Assembly (NCBI RefSeq): GCF_947179165.1 | Contig: NC_077237.1 | Coordinates: 61,487,523-61,551,522, forward strand | From: Solanum dulcamara | Lineage: Eukaryota > Streptophyta > Magnoliopsida > Solanales > Solanaceae | Length of the DNA: 64,000 nucleotides | Reading direction: 5' to 3' | Part shown: piece after piece, positions 44,931 to 54,499 of the stretch | Layout: the number at the start of each line of letters is the position of its first letter | Position numbering within the stretch: position 1 is the stretch's first letter | The notes under the pieces: model-generated | The model's database searches: none | The model's input: only the letters and a program-made list of their open reading frames with translations | Told to the model about the DNA's origin: nothing | Made by a program: the position numbers and the translations under genes

Positions 44931-45129
44931 AATATCCAGTCCTTAGCTAATTGAATGATTCCACTTGATATGTCTGATTCATGGTGTGTGCTAGATTATA
45001 TAGGAGCTCAGTCATCTCTATTGGATTGAATTCGCAGCCCTTAGTTTGAGAATGAGGATTTGGTTTCACTTCAAGATCGGATTTTGAAGGATGATGCTAG
45101 CCTGACTACTTTAGCTTTAGATGGGGAAT

Positions 45130-46391
45130 TGAGGTTTGGTGGTCGTCTTTGTGTTCTGGGAGTTGGGGGTTTGATTTAGTTGATTCTTTGCGAGGCCCAT
45201 AATTCTAGATATTCTATCAATCCAGGCACCGCTAAGATGTATCACGACTTGAGGCAGCATTACTAATGGACCAGTATGAGGAGAGATATTGTAAATTATG
45301 TATCGCATTGTTTGAGTTGTCATCAGATTATGGCCAAGCACTTTATGCCTGGTGGCAAGCTTCAGGGATTACCCATTCCCAATTAAAGTGGGAGCATATC
45401 ACCAATGGACTTCATTATGGTGTAGCCTCACACTTTTTGTGGTCTTATTTGGGTTATCGTGGATCACTTGGCCCATATCTATATTTTGGAAATAGTTTGT
45501 CTTTATGGTGTGCCTGTCTTTATCATCTCAGATCGGGGCACACAGTTCACATCCAACTTTTGGAGGACTTTTTAGGAGAAGTTAGGTATCCTTGTTGACC
45601 TTATCAAAGTTTTTCACCCACAAAGGTTAGTTAGAGTGCACTATTTAGGTTCTCAAGGATATGTTGCAAGCTTATGTTATGGATTTTTAGGGTCAGTGGG
45701 ACCAGTTCTTGCCCTGAGTGGATTTTAAGTACATAACAGCTACTACTCTAGTATTCAAATGGCCCCATTCGAAGCCTTATATAGAGGTGTTGTCGCTCTC
45801 CAATTAGTTGGTTTGATTCTATGTCACCCAGTTCCAATGGTACAGACTCGATACAGAAGGCCTTAGATCAGGTGAGGGTGATTTAGGATAGGCTCAGGAT
45901 AGCCCAGAGTAGACACCAGAGTTATACGGACCATAGGCATTGGATGTTGAGATTTTTCATTAGTGATAGAGTATTCCTACGTGTATCTCCCATGAAGGGC
46001 GTGATAAGATTTAGGAGGCGGGGCAAGTTTAGCCCTAGGTATATTGCCCATTTTGAGATATTGAGGACAGTTGCCAAGGTTGCATATGAGTTAGCTTTTC
46101 CCAAGCTGTTTCATCCATTCATATGGTCTTTTATATTTCGATGTTGCGCCGGTATGTTCTAGACAAGTCCCATGTGCTTCACTATGATGCGGTTGACTTG
46201 GATCATCGTCTGAGCTATATTGAGGAGCCAATTGCTATTTTCACCAGAGATGTCAGGCATTTGTGATTCAGAGCCATTCCTATAGTTAAGGTCCGCTGGA
46301 GGTATCGTCAAGTTAAGGAGACTACCAGGGAGACTGAGCAAGACATGCGGGCATAGTTCCCCGGCTTATTTGAGCCTTCAGGTACTTCTTG
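45130..46391 (+). pseudogene. Integrase and chromodomain of the third gypsy family
   Basis: The zinc domain is at 45180-45330: CEAHNSRYSINPGTAKMYHD keeps the first histidine, the second is asparagine, and HCLSCHQIMA keeps both cysteines. The core follows with GVPVFIISDRGTQF (frameshifted, about 45510-45560) and FWRTF. The C-terminal region has RRRGKFSPRYIAHFEILRTV and AKVAYELAFP. The chromodomain at about 46190-46360 reads in another frame as RLSYIEEPIAIFTRDVRHL and KVRWRYRQVKETTRETEQDM. Stops and at least three frameshifts break it. Integrase inserts the cDNA; the chromodomain targets chromatin. Confidence 0.84.
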
Positions 46392-47138
46392 ACGCTTACT
46401 TTTGCGGACAAAAGTTTTTTTAATAATGGATGTTGTAATAACCTTCTAGGTCATTTTAGAAATATTAGCATTTATTTCATCGTTTAGAGCATTTCTGTAG
46501 TAACCCCAAGTTATTTATGACTTACTGTCACTGACTGTTCAGTTGCCTAGTCATTCATTTGGGTTTTAGGCCTGTTTCTCTATTTTGGAGTTTTTACAAC
46601 TTGGAGAGTTGACTTTAGTCATAACTTTAGGAAAACGACCTCAGAACAGAATTTTGATGGTTCCATTAGCTCCAAAATGGCCAAATTAGGCTAGTAGCAT
46701 AGTTAGCACGTATATCGAGGCCAATGGTATGTACTTGGGGCCATTGGTTCTTTTGCCTTTGAAATTTGGCCTATGGTTGACTTTGGTCAACATTCTTTGA
46801 AAATGTGCTCGGATGAAAGTCTGATAGTGCGGTTAGTTTCGAAATATCAATGTTTGGTCTAGAATGATCCTTTACTTTCTTCCTGAGGCTTCCGATATAA
46901 TCCTAAAGCCCATTGTGAAATTAGGCTCAAAATGACACTTGGGTGTGGGACCCCATTTTTGTCATAATGACCTCGTATGGAAATTTTGATTGCGCTATTG
47001 AGTCAGGAACATTTTGGTGGTGTAGCATATCTCGTTTGCATGTATGGGATTTCAACTGAATTTCAGCACCCCATCAAAATATTTGAACTTGGAGAAAATC
47101 AACATTTTAGCTTATATCTAGTATAGGAGGGATTGTTC

Positions 47139-47340
47139 TCTGCGATCGCGGGGCCTTCACCGCATTCACATAGACTTGAGTTTTTACCTTCTGTGTTCTT
47201 GGGGTATGGGCTGCATTCACGAAGATCTGATCCTTTTGCCTCCGCATTCGTGGGCCTCAGGCCGCGTTCGCGAAGGTCAATCCCCCTAATCTCTGCGTTC
47301 GTGGGCCACTTAGGTCGCGTTCACGAAGGCCATTTTTCGC
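47139..47340. repeat. 51-bp CpG-rich minisatellite in LTR, four copies
   Basis: Units start at 47139 (tctgcgatcgc), 47190 (tctgtgttctt), 47241 (tccgcattcgt) and 47292 (tctgcgttcgt), each 51 bp apart. Each carries a gcattcac/gcgttcgcgaag block about 25 bp in. The surrounding LTR is AT-rich, so this is a local CpG island. Confidence 0.87.
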
Positions 47341-48148
47341 CCATTACTTTGATCAAAAGGCCACGTATTTCATCTTTGTATCTTACTTCAAAGGGCGATA
47401 TATCACTTATTTTGAGCTCAATTTTGGTGATTCAAGGGTCTAACTTCAAGGAAATTTTGTGAAGAATCCGTTGGTGAGCTTGTAATCTTGAGGGGAGTCT
47501 TCATGTTAAGTAAAATATCAAAATTAGCTGCTGCCTTTGACATTTTCAAGTTGGAAGTGTGTTGAATTTTCAGTTCCTATTTCTTGACCATTATAGCTCC
47601 GATTTCAGCGATTCTTAGGTGTTGTGGGATTTTTCGCAAGGAACATCGTGGTGCAATTTGTTTTAATCGTGGCAGCGTCGTTCTTGGTAATTCGCCATCC
47701 CTAAATGTTGTCCCTTTTCCTTTTTCTAACATAAGCTTGGGATTGTGTTGCATGTTTGGTTGTAGTTGAGTCTAGTATGTGAATTATGTTCCTTTTTGGA
47801 ACACAAGCTTGGGGTAGAATTAGGGACCTATTTTTGGAGACAATTCCAGAGTCATGGAGTGGGTCCCACAATTCCTAATTTTGACTCCGAAATTGGCCCA
47901 TCTCTGAATTTGATAATTTTAGTGTCAAAAATACCGTATTTGACATTGTGATTCTATTATTGATAGCATGGCAGCATTTGGAGGCCGTTTAGAAGGGAAA
48001 AGCTCCGGTTCCTTGAGTTGGTGTGTACGTGATCGGCCTACAGGTAGGCTACGATTTTTCAAGTCCCCTATACACTCCACCAGGCGAGGTTTAAGTCCCT
48101 GCCTTGGTAATATTCCCTCAGATTGAGTTCCTGGCCTTAATTAGCAGT

Positions 48149-48482
48149 GGTTCGAGTCTACCGCCTTTATAAGACTTGGTTTATTTCCATCGCTCCTTAC
48201 TTTTTTTGGTTTGAGTCCTTAGCTACTATTACCCAATTCAAGTCCGTGGTCTCTATTGTACGTGGTTTAAGTACATGATCACCTATTACTAGGTTCAGGT
48301 CCTTGGTCTCTTTTACACATGGTTCAAGTCCATGATCATCTATCATATTTGTTCAATTCCTTGATCATTATCAAATCTCGGTTCAAGTCCTTTATACTCT
48401 TGTGATTCTTCGGTTCAAGTCCTTAACTATGTTCAGCTATTGGTTAAAGCTTCCAGCTTAAAGAATGATTCGGTTCAAGTTT
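48149..48482 (+). repeat. 29-30-bp minisatellite with GGTTCAAGTCC core, about 12 copies
   Basis: Cores at 48149, 48178, 48208, 48235, 48263, 48292, 48321, 48350, 48380, 48412, 48442 and 48472 recur every 27-32 bp; an isolated copy lies at 48088. The best copies (48321, 48380, 48412) read GGTTCAAGTCC. The core fits the tRNA-type B box (RGTTCRANNCC), but no tRNA cloverleaf is present. Confidence 0.9.
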
Positions 48483-49660
48483 GTGGAAGGATGTGGTATT
48501 GTTGGAACTTCATCAGATTCTTTCATTTTACTTCAAATATTGTTACTCCTGTCGGACTTATGGGAGTCTGATAAGGTGGTTACTTTTAGACTTGTGCACG
48601 AGCATACCTATCAGGTTTATGGGAGCCCGACAGATTTAGCTGGGTTCTCTCTCTTTGTGTGTTCAGTACGCTCATGTACATACCTATATTTACTTTTTGT
48701 TCTGTCTTTGTTTGTGCTTAGTTCTAGCATTTCAGTTTACTTTTGCTTATCTTTCTCAGTCGGCCTATGATGCCTACTAGGTACCTTTTGTTTTGGTACT
48801 TATGCTACACTCTGCATCTGTTTCGTGATGCAGGTCCGAATACTATCTATCAGCATTGATTCGAGCCAACTACTATCTTGATCGGCAGCAAGGGAGAGCA
48901 CATAGCATTCTGGATTTACCCATTTTCCTCTGTAAATATATTTTTCCTGTCTTTTGCTTTTTTAGACAACTTTGTTTCTGTGGTACACTTTTGGGACTTG
49001 TACTCATTTTTGTAGGAACTTTGTACATGTGACTTCTAGGTTCTCGGAGGGATCTTTTTATTTATATATTTCATTTTTCTTCCGTTGTTCAGTAGTATTC
49101 TGATTACTACATTATTGTATTTAGTTGGAATTGTCGGTCTTCTACCTGGACATCCCATTACTCACAGTTCTGGGATATGGGTCGGCTTGCCTACTTGTGT
49201 GTCAACGTAGGCGGCATCATGACCTGAGAAATGGAATCGTGACAGAACTTCTCCACTGACTACTCTTTGAAGCATATCAAAAGTAGTAATCTCCTTGATC
49301 TTCAAAGCCTCCTGTAAATTTGCATCAATATACTTGGTGTTTGGGTGTCTCATTCATGTCGACTTCCTTAGTTGTAGTTGTGGAGCTTCTTTGACTACTT
49401 CCTACAACATGAAAGAAGTTTCACAAGCCGCAGTTATCCATGACTTATTTTTGTGTGGAGATACCCCTAATATAGGTGATTTAGGTTTTTCTCTTGCCTT
49501 TTGGTTAGTTTCTATCTTTCTCCCCTGTTTTTGTTCTTTGAGTTGTCCTGCACCTTTTGCTCAAGTGTTGTTAATTCTAGTACAGAGACTTCTTTAGACC
49601 ACCATACCGATACTTCATCAAATACCACAATTTTTGAAACTTATGTTTGATTATTGGTAG

Positions 49661-49800
49661 GGTACAACAACTTCACCCCTTTATTTGTTCATCGTAACTA
49701 ATAAAGATGCAATGAACTACATTTTATTAGGGTACAACAACTTCACCCCTTTATTTGTTCATCATAACTAATAAAGATGAAATGAATAACATTTTATCTA
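49661..49800. repeat. 70-bp tandem duplication
   Basis: ggtacaacaacttcaccccttt starts at 49661 and again at 49731. The copies differ at only a few sites, so this is relatively young. Confidence 0.92.
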
Positions 49801-50082
49801 ACTTGCTGCATAGATTATCTAGCACGAGTATAGAAGACTCACATCCAATTTCTCAAAAGTGACTTAAATTAGGTATCATTTTATAGAGTTTCTCGAATAT
49901 TGAGATAAATCCCAAACTCGCCTATGGCACTTAGTTTGTGATGTGCACAATAGTCTTCATGCATTTTCTCCAAAATTTTGCTGCTACTTGCATACTATGC
50001 AATATACTTCTGAATAACTTTTCAAATGTTTATATTTTTTTTCAGTTACTCTATTTTGTTGTTGCCTATTTTGGAAAATCAA

Positions 50083-50092
50083 TTGTCTCCTT
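50083..50092. repeat. LINE target-site duplication, left copy (TTGTCTCCTT)
   Basis: TTGTCTCCTT occurs here and at 54951-54960, directly after the LINE poly(A). Removing one copy and the LINE restores continuous copia integrase sequence. Confidence 0.9.
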
Positions 50093-51213
50093 GGGAATCT
50101 GCTTGGGAACAAATCAGGGAGAAGAAAGCTAGGACCTTAACTGATGGCAGCACTTGGCACACCAACATTCCTTTCAAAGCTTCCTTTCTACTTTGGAGAG
50201 CTCTCAGATATAAGTTGCCCACCAATAATAAACTTGGCCAGTTTGGAGTAGCACCAGCAGCATGCTCTTGTTGCTACAAACCTGGATTGGATGATATAGA
50301 GCACATATTTGCTTCTGGAGATTTTGCCAAGCATATTTGGCAACAATTCTCCAGTTCCTGGGGGATCCTGCATGACACCATGTCCCTGAGATGCATCCTG
50401 ATGAAGTGGTGGACTTCCAAGCCCAATAATGATGTCCATAAGCTCATGTTGCAGGCCACTCCTATCTTTGTTTGTTGGCATATATGGAAGAATAGATGTG
50501 CAAGCAAGTATGGAGGAAAGAAATCTAGTGTGACTAGAGTTAAATTCTCCATAGGTAAGGATCTATACATGCTGATAAACAATGCTTACCCATACATTAA
50601 GTGGCTAGAGAGCTGGAAGGAGCTAGTTACTATGGTAGAAAAATGCCAGCATGATATGAGAGTGATCAAAGTGGTGTGGATCAGGCCTCCACCTTCCATA
50701 GTGAAGTTGAATACTGATGGAAGTGCACTAGACAACCCTGGGAAAATTGGAGCAGGGGGAATATTAAGAGACCACAATGGGAACTTAATATATGCCTTTG
50801 CAACTCCATTGGGACAGGGTACTAACAACCAAGCAGAGGTGCAAGCAGCAACTATTGGCATCAAATGGTGCCTTCAACATGGCTATAATAGAGTGATATT
50901 GGAAGTTGATTCAGAATTATTGACCAAGTGGCTGAAAAAAGATATCAAACCACCTTGGAACATTTACAAATATGTTGCAAATTTGCAGTCTTTGGTCTAG
51001 CTATTGGAATTCTTTCAGTGCATACACATATTCAGAGAAACAAATCACCCTGCAGATACCTTATCTAAATGCAGTCACATGTTCAATCAGACACAACAAT
51101 TCTACAACTTACAGCAGCTTCCAAAAGAAATAAAGGGTTACTTCAAGATGGACAAGCTAGGACTGGCAAGTTTCAGAAGGAAAAGCCTAAAAAGGATCAA
51201 ACAACCTCCTTGA
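50093..51213 (+). pseudogene. LINE ORF2 C-terminus: zf-RVT zinc finger and RNase H
   Basis: The frame reads through the zinc-finger region after RT (NIPFKASFLLWRALRYKLPT, CSCCYKPGLDDIEHIFASGD, FAKHIWQQF) and then RNase H (VKLNTDGSALDNPGKIGAGG, GTNNQAEVQAATIGIKWC, RVILEVDSELLTKWL). It is stopped by TAG at 50998-51000. The same frame then continues to 51213 (CIHIFRETNHPADTLSKCSH), so this is a single nonsense change in an otherwise intact domain. All four RNase H acidic residues (TDGSA, QAE, VDSE, ADTLSK) are present. The last cysteine of the zinc finger is missing (SGDF). RT and endonuclease were lost by 5' truncation. It is recent compared with the gypsy copies. Confidence 0.93.
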
Positions 51214-51227
51214 TTAATATATCTTAA

Positions 51228-53849
51228 GTCAGATTGTGTAATAGTTTCCTATATATATTTGCAATGTACTTTTTCTTAGTCAACATAGCTATGTCATATT
51301 GTAAAGGGAGAGTCTCCCTAGTTTATTGCTTTCATAGAATAATCAGCATACCACTAGAGGTAAAGAATAGAGTAGAGGTCTTCTCCTTTCTTCTCATTCT
51401 TGGATGTGCAGGTAGGTGCAGACTTACAATAGACCATCCAGCAATTGGAGGCCCATTCATGGTTGCAACACACATGCAGCATCCCACAACAAGATCACCA
51501 ACACCCTACAACACCTTGATGAATCACATAACACCAACAACAACCAACAGGAATCTGCAGAACACCATCAACCAATGGAGTGCAAGCCTACTATTTATTT
51601 TGTTGATTAGTTCTTGTTTGATTGTTTTTGTCCAGGTGGAAAAAATCCATCAACTTCCAACAGGCAGCACTCACTATGGCTATTTCTCAACAATGAAACT
51701 ACACCAGATGAGAAAACCAAACAACCACTGCTGGAGCAACTGTTGGAACCAACAAGAGCTCTACTACCTTTGTGTTTTCTTGTTTGTTTATGCAGGGTGC
51801 TGGAGCATCACTGCAAACTCTAACAAGATGCAGTTGCACAAGGCATGTACTATAACAACAGCAGCTTACCTGAAAGATCTTCAACCATTTCCAGCACACA
51901 ACAACAACCCTAAATCCATTGCAGATACCAGAGCAACAACAATAGTACTTGTTTGTGGTCCAACTGATTCTGCAGGTCACACAGAAGCTCCATATGCATC
52001 AACCACTCAACAGCATCAGCAACAACACAAGCCAAAAGAGATAATTGGAGGCGTTAGGCGAACGACATTGAAATATTCAGCTGCCTTAAGCCTAAAGAGA
52101 GGGCCTTTAGTAATTTGGATCCTCCAACTTGGGAAACAAGCCTTCAAACTTTGCATGGCTAAAGGAGAGGATATATATGCTAATTTCATAAAGTTTCAGC
52201 TCAGATGGACAAGTGGAGACGTTAGTCGAGCGACTTGGAAAATGATAACACTCTCCAAAGCTCTTACTGAGGTCCCTTCTTTAATGCTAGTCTGTGTACA
52301 CTATGTTTTGTTTGGGCTTGCTTGCTGTATTATTGCAGGTGTCTGGAGTGATATATCAGCATTCTTCAACAACAAATACATAGAGAAGAGCACAACTACA
52401 ACTTCCACACACCCTGCAACCTCTAATCAGCAGGGCAGCAGGTGCAGGGTGAGGAGTAACTTGTGGACCTGTCCAAAGGCCCCCAAACTTTGCAGGATTG
52501 CAGCATATATTATTTTGATAAGGCCCAAGAAATTTCAGCCGAAACGGATAATTGGAGACGTTAGGCGAGCGAGCTTGAAACAATCAGCTGGCTTAAGCTT
52601 AAAAAGGAAGGATTTTGCTAACTGGAAGCTCCAACTTGGGAAACAAGCCTTCAAACCTTGCATGTCTAAAGGAAAGGATATATATGCAAATTCCAGAAAG
52701 TTTCAGCTCAAATGGATAAGTGGAGACGTTAGTCGAGCGACATGGAAAATGCTAACAGGCTCCAAAATTCTCTTTGAGATCCATTCTTTTCTATTAACCT
52801 GTACAGGTCTTTGCTTGTCCGTGGTTATTTGTTGTGTATTTGCAGGTTGTTGGAGATATACACCAACATGCTTTAACAACAAATACATAGAGGACAACAC
52901 TGCTACAGGACTATTCATGACTGAAACAAAAGGATTGTGCAGAAATGGAGACCCCTCTTGTTTTTGGTGCTTGTTTGACTATATGTATTCCTTTGATTGT
53001 TTTTGTTTAGGTTCAATAACTACTGGGGAGCCACACACAAGCAACCTGAACCAGATCACAAGAGAGGACTTTCTTTTCTGTGAAGCATGCTCCAACAAGT
53101 TCCTTAACCTCTCATACTATGAAAGAAACTTGGAGCTGCACACAAACCTACAGCAGCATCTCCATTCTCCCCATTTGGTTGTTTCTTTGATACTTCCTTA
53201 TGCAGGTTCAAAGATTCCCAATAGAAGGGAGACAGCAGCTGGGCATAAATGGACCTCCTCTCCTAATCACTACTCCACCTATACCTTCTCCAATAGCTCA
53301 ACAACTGCAGCAGCTCCCTGTGCAAAACTTTTATTAACTGCAATAGCTCAACAACTGCAGCAGCTCAACACCTGTTTGTTTGGTTGCTTGTCTTTGGTTG
53401 AATGTTTTTGTTTAGAACCTCTTTGGAACTGCTATGAGGGCTGCAATAACCTGGGGCTTCTATGGAGCAGTACACTCACATTGCCATCCATACTCTCTAT
53501 TATCAACACACCACAGCAACAACTCCACCAACCTGAAGCAAACAAGGAACAAATACAAGCTAGTTACAGCAGCATGCAGATCTCTTTGGTTGTGTGGTTT
53601 ATTGGTTTTGTTTGTTTGTGTAGGTACTCCAAGAAGCTGAACCTGATCACAACAAAGGACCTCCCTTCTTGTGTAATTGACACCAACAAGCAGCCTAATC
53701 ACAAAGAAAGCAACAAAGAGATACACATTTGCTTGTTCCTGTACTCTTCTGCTTTTGTTTGTCCATGCAGGTATCCCAAATCCAAAAGAGGGATCTACAA
53801 TAAGCATATTACCACTTCAGCTATAGAGGCAACAAGAAGCTGGTTATAG
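51228..53849 (+). CDS. 871-codon open reading frame of unknown nature in the LINE 3' array
   Basis: The frame is open from 51228; the first ATG is 51264-51266 (861 codons) and the stop is TAG 53847-53849. The same frame stays open for another 198 codons to 54443 after that one stop. I recognise no domain. The predicted product is rich in Q, N, T, S, H and C and contains recurring hydrophobic stretches followed by YAG or CRY (for example LFVYAGCWS, CVFAGCWRY, LCRYSKK). These arise from the repeated pyrimidine-tract/TGCAGGT modules. The 507-bp tandem duplication and the 168-bp internal repeat are both multiples of three and keep the frame. It could equally be a chance frame in stop-poor CAA/CAG repeats: there is no recognisable signal, homologue or codon-usage evidence I can test here. 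Confidence 0.3.
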   Translation, partial: VRLCNSFLYIFAMYFFLVNIAMSYCKGRVSLVYCFHRIISIPLEVKNRVEVFSFLLILGCAGRCRLTIDHPAIGGPFMVATHMQHPTTRSPTPYNTLMNHITPTTTNRNLQNTINQWSASLLFILLISSCLIVFVQVEKIHQLPTGSTHYGYFSTMKLHQMRKPNNHCWSNCWNQQELYYLCVFLFVYAGCWSITANSNKMQLHKACTITTAAYLKDLQPFPAHNNNPKSIADTRATTIVLVCGPTDSAGHTEAPYASTTQQHQQQHKPKEIIGGVRRTTLKYSAALSLKRGPLVIWILQLGKQAFKLCMAKGEDIYANFIKFQLRWTSGDVSRATWKMITLSKALTEVPSLMLVCVHYVLFGLACCIIAGVWSDISAFFNNKYIEKSTTTTSTHPATSNQQGSRCRVRSNLWTCPKAPKLCRIAAYIILIRPKKFQPKRIIGDVRRASLKQSAGLSLKRKDFANWKLQLGKQAFKPCMSKGKDIYANSRKFQLKWISGDVSRATWKMLTGSKILFEIHSFLLTCTGLCLSVVICCVFAGCWRYTPTCFNNKYIEDNTATGLFMTETKGLCRNGDPSCFWCLFDYMYSFDCFCLGSITTGEPHTSNLNQITREDFLFCEACSNKFLNLSYYERNLELHTNLQQHLHSPHLVVSLILPYAGSKIPNRRETAAGHKWTSSPNHYSTYTFSNSSTTAAAPCAKLLLTAIAQQLQQLNTCLFGCLSLVECFCLEPLWNCYEGCNNLGLLWSSTLTLPSILSIINTPQQQLHQPEANKEQIQASYSSMQISLVVWFIGFVCLCRYSKKLNLITTKDLPSCVIDTNKQPNHKESNKEIHICLFLYSSAFVCPCRYPKSKRGIYNKHITTSAIEATRSWL
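51301..51321 (+). other. LINE 3' UTR hairpin, first copy
   Basis: gtaaagggagagtctccctag holds GGGAGA and TCTCCC arms around one base. The same element occurs at 54650-54667 and, inverted, at 26951-26970, each followed by ttta-tgctttc.tag. Confidence 0.8.
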
Positions 53850-54470
53850 GACTGCAGCAATCTTTATTGCTTGCTTCCTCTGCTGTTTGTATATGCAGGT
53901 TCACAATTGCACACCTGCTACAACTTCAAAGTTGAGTATGCTTGGCTTCTCAGGGATCCTACAGCCATCATTACCCACCCTCTGTACCTCCTATATGAAG
54001 CACAGCAGCAGCAGTATGCAGCATATACAGCACACAATAGCCATTGTTTGCTTGTGTGTTTTTCTGGTGTTGTTTGCCTGTGCAGGTACCAAAAGAGAGA
54101 TCTACTACTGAATCTAACCTGCAACAACAAGCATGCTATCGCTGCAGCTAGAGAGGCAGCAAGGAACTGGATACAAGACTGCAACAACCATGTTTGTTTG
54201 TTTCCTTGGCTACTTGTAGGTGCAGATCCTCATAATTGTAAACAACTGGATACTGAAGCATGGCTTACTAGGGCCTCTGCAGCACATCAAGATCTGCAGC
54301 AACCATATATTTGGACCCCCATGCAGGTGGTCGAATGCAGCTACACTTGTTCTGATATTCAGGCTCTCAATTTTTTCCACAACAACTCCAAGGCTGTTGG
54401 ATACTATAGCTCCACATATTTCCTTTCCTTTCAGCCACCATAGCTGATAATCATGATACTGATGCAATGG
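51370..54470 (+). repeat. CAG/CAA-rich array of about 15 modules, each with a pyrimidine tract and YAG|GT
   Basis: Sites with a T-rich tract ending in YAG, nearly always followed by GT, lie at about 51410, 51635, 51794, 51975, 52338, 52845, 53010, 53205, 53414, 53622, 53770, 53898, 54085, 54219 and 54326. Spacing is 109-225 bp except where longer intervals (363 and 507) cover the duplicated unit. Typical examples are tttgtttgtccatgcaggta (53753) and cttgtttgtttatgcagggt. Between them lie caacaac / cagcagc-rich stretches. A 26-bp exact repeat occurs at 53291 and 53341. Each site looks like a plant 3' splice site. Confidence 0.8.
52034..52905 (+). repeat. 507-bp tandem duplication with four GGAGACGTTAGTCGAGCGAC-type motifs
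   Basis: ataattggaggcgttaggcg at 52041 recurs as ataattggagacgttaggcg at 52548 (offset 507). Similarity extends to aacaacaaatacatagag near 52370 and 52880. Within each unit a related motif (acaagtggagacgttagtcg at 52209; ataagtggagacgttagtcg at 52716) follows 168 bp later. The motif is CpG-containing and much better conserved than its surroundings. Confidence 0.88.
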
Positions 54471-54499
54471 CACATTTTACCTAGATTTACTTGGTACGA

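Larger units (their letters stand above)
41989..49244 (+). mobile_element. Third Ty3/gypsy chromovirus family, + strand, with 3' LTR
   Basis: The order gag (42035-42470), protease (about 43190-43440), RT-RNase H (43600-44930), integrase with chromodomain (45130-46391) and 3' LTR (46434-49244) is all on the + strand. The 5' LTR and gag start are missing, and a chain of stops affects every gene. Its GC content is higher and its sequence is clearly distinct from the TGTAAGACCCC elements. Confidence 0.85.
46434..49244 (+). repeat. 3' LTR of the third gypsy family
   Basis: It begins TGTAATAACC after ggatgt and ends GAATCGTGACA at 49244, about 2,810 bp. The 3' part has the familiar ggtcggcttgcctacttg...gcggcatcatgacctg text. 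It carries two internal arrays: a 51-bp GC-rich repeat (47139-47340) and a 29-30-bp repeat (48149-48482). Confidence 0.78.
49245..50092 (-). pseudogene. Ty1/copia integrase C-terminal region, left part of split element
   Basis: On the - strand from 50092 downward, frames show an integrase C-terminal region: NRVTEKKYKHLKSY (the QQNGVAERK-type motif), AAKFW, a MKTIVH block, SIFEKLYKM (frameshifted), LDNLCSKLDKMLFI and an IFSLLVMM-type end. The linker VVFDEVSVWWSKE follows near 49600. RT is not recognisable below 49380, and the stretch 49245-49380 is unclassified. A 70-bp tandem duplication interrupts the coding at 49661-49800. The same element resumes at 54951 on the other side of the LINE, and the reading direction is consistent across the insertion. 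Confidence 0.72.

Noticed and set aside
48088..48482. CRISPR-like regularly spaced repeats
   Set aside because: The spacers are also similar to one another, cores vary, and the genome is a plant; it is an LTR minisatellite.
48149..48482. A cluster of tRNA genes suggested by B-box-like motifs
   Set aside because: There is no A box at the right distance, no acceptor stem and no anticodon arm.
53460..53807. A 115-codon - strand frame opposite the LINE array
   Set aside because: It lies opposite the longer + strand frame and reflects the same stop-poor repeat composition.
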